DNA of 56,604 bases from DATFXM01 sp035315885 (GTDB lineage Bacteria > Acidobacteriota > Blastocatellia > UBA7656), in assembly GCA_035315885.1 (NCBI GenBank), contig DATFXM010000150.1, positions 1-56,604 of the forward strand. Direction: 5' to 3'. The translations under genes were made by a program, and so were the position numbers. Of the stretch, positions 53,480 through 56,604 are shown piece by piece (the first letter of the stretch is position 1; each line of letters starts with the position of its first letter). The notes under the pieces are model-generated. The model was not told where the DNA came from and made no database searches. It was given only the letters and a program-made list of their open reading frames with translations.

Positions 53480-53510
53480 GAGGTGGAGCACACGTTGAGT
53501 GCTCCACCTC
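53480..53510. terminator. Perfect 12-bp hairpin after the peroxiredoxin gene
   Basis: GAGGTGGAGCAC-ACGTTGA-GTGCTCCACCTC, 12 paired bases with a 7-base loop, 12 bases after the stop. It lacks a T-run, so may work as a mRNA-end stabiliser as well as terminator. Confidence 0.75.
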
Positions 53511-53672
53511 CGCAGTACTGTGTCTCCGAGTACTGAGTTCTGAATGTTGGGTTAGTGGCCAGCTTCAGGACACGGTAGCCGCCTGTCGGTCGTGTGCCTT
53601 AAAGTTCATGCCTAGCGATAACTTCGAACTTTGCGCGACGCCCGTTGAAGCTGAAGAAGAGTCGGTTGGGTT

Positions 53673-55181
53673 TCAGTGACTGGTTCGGGCGAAGCCTTCA
53701 TTGATCCTCGTCTTAAATCGCAGCGGCTCTTCGGTGAAGCTGCGCATTATATTGCCATCGATCGCGTTCACCAGAATATGAAGCCTAACGGGCTTTGCAT
53801 CGTCCCCCGTGAAAAAGACGACTACGTGGTAGAAGACTTCACCGTCGGCCGCCAGTTTCCCCGGAGCTTCCCAGTGCTCCCCGACCAGATTGCATTCGAT
53901 CACTTTTCCAGGCTGCTGCGTTAGCGCAGTCTGAATGGCCTGATCCATCGAGATCTTTGCAACGCGCGCCAGCTCGGCTTGCTCTTTGTCTCGTGCCTCA
54001 AGCTCGAGCGCCAGGTGCCTCTGACGCTCCTCCAGCTCGGCCCTGAACTGCGGGTCGCGCTCGGCTCGCTCCTTAATTTCTCGCTGCTCGCGCAACTGGG
54101 CCTCACTCATCTTGGGTTCCCGTCTCTCCGTTTGCTGCACGAACGCCGCAGGCGCAGGCTTGATGTTGAACCGGAATCCGTAGGTTCCGGCCGCGACGCA
54201 TGGAACAGCCAGCAATATCGCTGCCACAATCATCCATAACCTAGTCCTACGCACGGTCAGATCTGTCATTCTGAGTAGCTCCATGACTCGTACCTCCAGA
54301 ATATCGGCATCTGCGATGCCAACCGTTACGATGGGGCGAGCCCCAGCCATTGCCTCACGAACCAGCTCGACAATCGAGCGAGCATAGACTCGAGCGTCCA
54401 GAAGCCGGTCCGCCACCATCTCGTCACAACTCAGCTCCCGAGTCTCCCTTATGCGCCGTCGTATCAGCGCCGCCGCCGGGTGAAATGAAATCGGAAGATA
54501 GATAAGTTCGTAAATCAAATTGCGCGCATAGTCGCCTCGGCTTACGTGCACGAACTCATGGCCAATCGCCGCGGTCAACACGTCTACGTCGCGCTCGTGC
54601 AAGAGGCGCTCGGGCACCACGATTACCGGGTCGACACTTCCGAAGGTCATCGGTACGTGGACCTGAGGCGACGAAAGAACGCGGACTTCGGGCACCGCCA
54701 GGGCCTCGCGACATCTGGCGACGACAAACGCCATCGGTTCGAGGGAGTCGACCGTGGAGGCGCTTGCGATGATGGAACGAGCTTGCCTCCAGGCGTAGGC
54801 AAGCCGGATCGCTCGCACTATGAGAAACCCCAAGTACAGGCCGGCCGCCGCCGCCGCGAGGCTGCCGCCGATTGGAATGGAGGATAGGGGTCGCTTCGGA
54901 AGCTGCGCTGAGCTTGTGGTAACTTCAGCGGCCGAGACGATGATTCGTGACTGTGTGGGCGCCTGGTTGTCCGGCGCAGGGAGGCTGCTCAACGACCGAA
55001 GCGCGACGAACGCGGGCATACAGACACACAGTCCCAGCGCTACAACCCACAATCGGTGGCGAACCCGCGCGGTGGCGCCACGCAGAATCGTTGCGGTTAG
55101 TGTGGCGACCAGCGAGATGAGAGCGACTTGCCACACAGCGTTCAACAGGAAGGTAAGCAGCGGCTGGCTAATTTTTTCCAT
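53673..55181 (-). CDS. BlaR1-like M56 membrane metallopeptidase with PepSY-like C-terminus
   Basis: A 502-residue membrane protein. About four N-terminal and central helices frame the M56 zinc protease domain with HEFVH at 208-212 and the later acid in ETRELSCDEMVAD. Unlike BlaR1/MecR1 it has no penicillin-binding sensor domain. Instead residues ~340-420 are a Glu/Arg-rich coiled coil and the last ~85 residues resemble a PepSY-type domain (EHWEAPGKLAADGEVFYHV, then LHILVNAIDGNIM). It overlaps the blaI-like gene by 14 bases, so the two form a sensor/repressor pair. The signal sensed is unknown. Confidence 0.88.
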   Translation of the reverse strand: MEKISQPLLTFLLNAVWQVALISLVATLTATILRGATARVRHRLWVVALGLCVCMPAFVALRSLSSLPAPDNQAPTQSRIIVSAAEVTTSSAQLPKRPLSSIPIGGSLAAAAAGLYLGFLIVRAIRLAYAWRQARSIIASASTVDSLEPMAFVVARCREALAVPEVRVLSSPQVHVPMTFGSVDPVIVVPERLLHERDVDVLTAAIGHEFVHVSRGDYARNLIYELIYLPISFHPAAALIRRRIRETRELSCDEMVADRLLDARVYARSIVELVREAMAGARPIVTVGIADADILEVRVMELLRMTDLTVRRTRLWMIVAAILLAVPCVAAGTYGFRFNIKPAPAAFVQQTERREPKMSEAQLREQREIKERAERDPQFRAELEERQRHLALELEARDKEQAELARVAKISMDQAIQTALTQQPGKVIECNLVGEHWEAPGKLAADGEVFYHVVVFFTGDDAKPVRLHILVNAIDGNIMRSFTEEPLRFKTRINEGFARTSH

Positions 55182-55560
55182 CGGTTTTCTCCTGCGATTC
55201 GGACAAGAGTTTGTGGACGCGGGCCAGTTTTTCCGCGGTGAGGTGTTTTGTTTCGACGAGGGTCATGACGAGACCTTCGGCTGAGCCGGCGAAGAGTCGT
55301 TCGACCATGTCGTTGATAGTCTGGGTCACGACTTGGCGGTGACTGACGAGCGGCTTGTAGAAGTAGGCGCGGTTTTTGAGGGTGCGTTTGACCTTACCCT
55401 TGCGATGGAGGATGTTCAGCATTGTTTGGACTGTGGTGTAAGCGAGTTCGCGGCTAAGGCGTTGCTGGACGGTTTGGACGTTAGCGGGCCCGGTTTCCCA
55501 GAGCACCTTCATTATTTCGAGCTCGAGAGGCGTCAAGTGTTCAGTCTTATTTCGGACCAT
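55168..55560 (-). CDS. BlaI/MecI/CopY family repressor
   Basis: A 130-residue winged-helix repressor (LTPLELEIMKVLWETGPANV, then the recognition helix in LAYTTVQTMLNILHRKG) with a C-terminal dimerisation part. In BlaI the linked M56 protease inactivates the repressor after signal sensing. The promoter in front of this gene is bracketed by two similar dyads (55570-55581 and 55612-55623), its likely operators, implying autoregulation of this two-gene unit. No beta-lactamase or copper gene is nearby, so the regulon lies elsewhere or is this operon only. Confidence 0.92.
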   Translation of the reverse strand: MVRNKTEHLTPLELEIMKVLWETGPANVQTVQQRLSRELAYTTVQTMLNILHRKGKVKRTLKNRAYFYKPLVSHRQVVTQTINDMVERLFAGSAEGLVMTLVETKHLTAEKLARVHKLLSESQEKTDGKN

Positions 55561-55569
55561 ATTCGTCTC

Positions 55570-55581
55570 CTAGTGTTTTAG
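55570..55581. promoter_or_regulatory. Candidate BlaI operator, downstream of -10
   Basis: CTAGTGTTTTAG, extended by flanking bases to CTCCTA-N6-TAGGAG at 55567-55584 (six-base arms, exact). It directly follows the -10 element on the minus strand and includes the AGGAG ribosome site of the gene. Confidence 0.55.
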
Positions 55582-55582
55582 G

Positions 55583-55611
55583 AGTATATGTAGAGCGGGT
55601 GAGTCTGTCAA
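55583..55611 (-). promoter_or_regulatory. Near-consensus sigma-70 promoter of the blaI-M56 unit
   Basis: On the minus strand, TTGACA (55611-55606), 17 bases, then TATACT (55588-55583). The -35 is perfect and the -10 has one difference from consensus. It is the strongest promoter sequence in the window and would need repression. Confidence 0.75.
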
Positions 55612-55623
55612 CTAAAAGTTTAG
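55612..55623. promoter_or_regulatory. Candidate BlaI operator, upstream of -35
   Basis: CTAAAAGTTTAG, five-base arms exact around AG, touches the -35 element. It shares the CTA-N6-TAG pattern with the other site, exactly 42 bases away (four helical turns). Its right half continues as GTTTAGGAGAGGG, which recurs in the downstream repeats. Confidence 0.55.
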
Positions 55624-55804
55624 GAGAGGGGATGGGGAGAGGAAGTTCTGAGTTCTGAGTTCTGAGTCTTGATGCGGAGGCCTGAGTCCGGGCTGACAAC
55701 CCCGAAGTGGTTGCAAGTACGAAAAGTTTAGGAGAGGGATGGGGATGAGGAAGTTCTGAGTTCTGAGTTCTGAGTCCTGATGCGGAGTCCTGAGTTCGGG
55801 CTGA
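55624..55804. repeat. Heptamer runs alternating with CTGACAACCCCGAAG hairpins
   Basis: GTTCTGA heptamers (55644-55668, 55755-55780), GGGCTGACAACCCCGAAGTG (55690-55709) and a copy of AAAAGTTTAGGAGAGGGATG (55720-55739) make a composite unit that is repeated. Open frames across it are periodic strings (TQNSELR-type) and not genes. Confidence 0.8.
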
Positions 55805-56349
55805 CAACCCCGAAGGGGTTGCGTCGTCCAGCCCAGGGTTGCCGTCTGCGGCTACCCTGGGTACGACGGTTTATGTTCCTCCAACCCCAACGGGGTTGCG
55901 TCCGTGTTCCGCTGTCGGATTTTGGTCGTTCGTATCGACGACGCAACCCCTTCAGGGTTGCGATCAATTGGCGTGATCGTACCCAGGGTTGCCGTCTGCG
56001 GCTACCCTAGGGTACGACGGTTTATGTTCCTCCAATCCCAACGGGGTTGCGTCGTCCAGCCCAGGGTTGCCGTCTGCGGCTACCCTGGGTACGACGGTTT
56101 ATGTTCCTCCAACCCCGAAGGGGTTGCGTCGTCCAGCCCAGGGTTGCCGTCTGCGGCTACCCTGGGTCGGATCGTTCAAGTTCCCGCAACCCTGAAGTGG
56201 TTGCGTCCGTGTTTCGCTGTCGGATTTTGGTCGTTCGTGTCGGCGACGCAACCCCTTCAGGGTTGCGATCAATTGGCGTGATCGTGCCCAGGGTAGCCGC
56301 AGACGGCAACCCTGGGCTGGACGACGCAACCCCTTCGGGGTTGTCAGCA
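55805..56349. repeat. Array of CAACCCC / CCCAGGGT palindromic repeats
   Basis: At least five units made of two hairpins: CAACCCC-GAA-GGGGTTG and CCCAGGGTTGCCG-TCTG-CGGCTACCCTGGG, joined by GCGTCGTCCAG, with a TACGACGGTTTATGTTCCTC linker. Units begin near 55805, 55892, 56034, 56112 and, in reversed order, 56247-56345. The last one equals bases 1-116 of the window almost exactly. Nothing codes here. Confidence 0.85.
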
Positions 56350-56604
56350 CGAAAAGTTTAGGAGAGGGATTGGGAAGGAGAAGTTCTGAGTTCTGAGTCC
56401 TGATGCGGAGTCCTGAGTCCGCGCTGACAACCCCGAAGTGCTGAGTCCTGAGTCCGGGCTGACAACCCCGAAGTGCTGAGTCTTGAGTGCGGAGTCCTGA
56501 GTCCGCACTGACAACCCCGAAGTGCTGAGTCTTGAGTGTTGAGTCCTGAGTCCGGAGCTGACAACCCCGAAGGGGTTGCGTCGTCCAGCCCAGGGTTGCC
56601 GTCT
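56350..56604. repeat. Further heptamer/CTGACAACCCCGAAG composites, cut by window end
   Basis: Four copies of the CTGACAACCCCGAAG hairpin half alternate with GAGTCCT/GAGTCTT heptamers (56423-56570), preceded by AAAAGTTTAGGAGAGGGATT at 56352-56371. The last hairpin starts another CAACCCCGAAGGGGTTG-GCGTCGTCCAGCCCAGGG unit that runs off the end, so the array continues beyond the window. Confidence 0.85.

Noticed and set aside
55547..56361. Several overlapping open frames in the right-end repeat region
   Set aside because: They are periodic strings such as TQNSELR and RLRLPWV from heptamer and palindromic repeats, present on both strands, with no start signals.
55805..56604. Possible CRISPR array at the right end
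   Set aside because: Repeats are strongly palindromic, of variable order and orientation, with no unique spacers of even length and no cas genes.

Overview
The window looks like a stretch of an Acidobacteriota chromosome, probably class Blastocatellia. The evidence is protein style, gene mixture and repeat-rich intergenic DNA; there is no rRNA gene to confirm it. I found no tRNA, rRNA, CRISPR array, prophage or transposase. The genes are mostly housekeeping and metabolic.

Layout. (1) 1-13.2 kb: an arginine regulon, argR-argG-(BioD-like P-loop protein)-argC-argD-argF'-argB, with argH on the opposite strand beyond an outer-membrane barrel remnant, a BNR-repeat exported protein and a cupin. argF' is an N-acylornithine carbamoyltransferase, not a normal ornithine carbamoyltransferase, and its specificity residues look like the succinylornithine enzyme. 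ARG boxes lie on the argR promoter and in front of argH. (2) 13.2-17.6 kb: a molybdopterin oxidoreductase and a HEAT-repeat protein fused to a cyclophilin. (3) 17.6-23.8 kb: a probable oxidative sugar pathway with a GMC dehydrogenase, Tat-exported SMP-30 lactonase, MFS aldonate transporter and IlvD/Edd sugar-acid dehydratase. (4) 24-35.7 kb: ThuA-like protein, two APC permeases, a second GMC oxidoreductase with its Tat-exported subunit 3, a small membrane protein, an S8 protease, DUF983, a DUF969/DUF979 transporter pair and a zinc-ribbon protein. One APC gene sits between two ~145-bp inverted repeats. (5) 35.9-45.5 kb, all minus strand: a porin/PstS-like/chemoreceptor module, a glycerol facilitator, a fusion of di-haem cytochrome c peroxidase with a parallel beta-helix, and a PEGA lipoprotein. 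(6) 45.6-53.5 kb: tilS-hpt-ftsH, in which the Hpt homologue has lost its catalytic residues; two glycosyltransferases; dtd and a 1-Cys peroxiredoxin. (7) 53.6-55.6 kb: a BlaI/M56 pair with a near-consensus promoter bracketed by two matching dyads. (8) 55.6-56.6 kb: an array of palindromic repeats whose sequence also opens the window.

Intergenic DNA is unusual throughout. Most gaps hold heptanucleotide tandem repeats (CTCAGCA, CTGCCTA, CCCTAAA/CCCGAAA types), often arranged as inverted repeats and often joined to a CAACCCC-GAA-GGGGTTG hairpin. This resembles the heptamer STRR repeats of cyanobacteria.

The strongest leads are the inactive-looking Hpt between tilS and ftsH, the peroxidase/beta-helix fusion, the succinylornithine-type carbamoyltransferase with an unexplained P-loop protein in its operon, and the repeat system. 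Homologue residues are compared from memory, since no search could be run.
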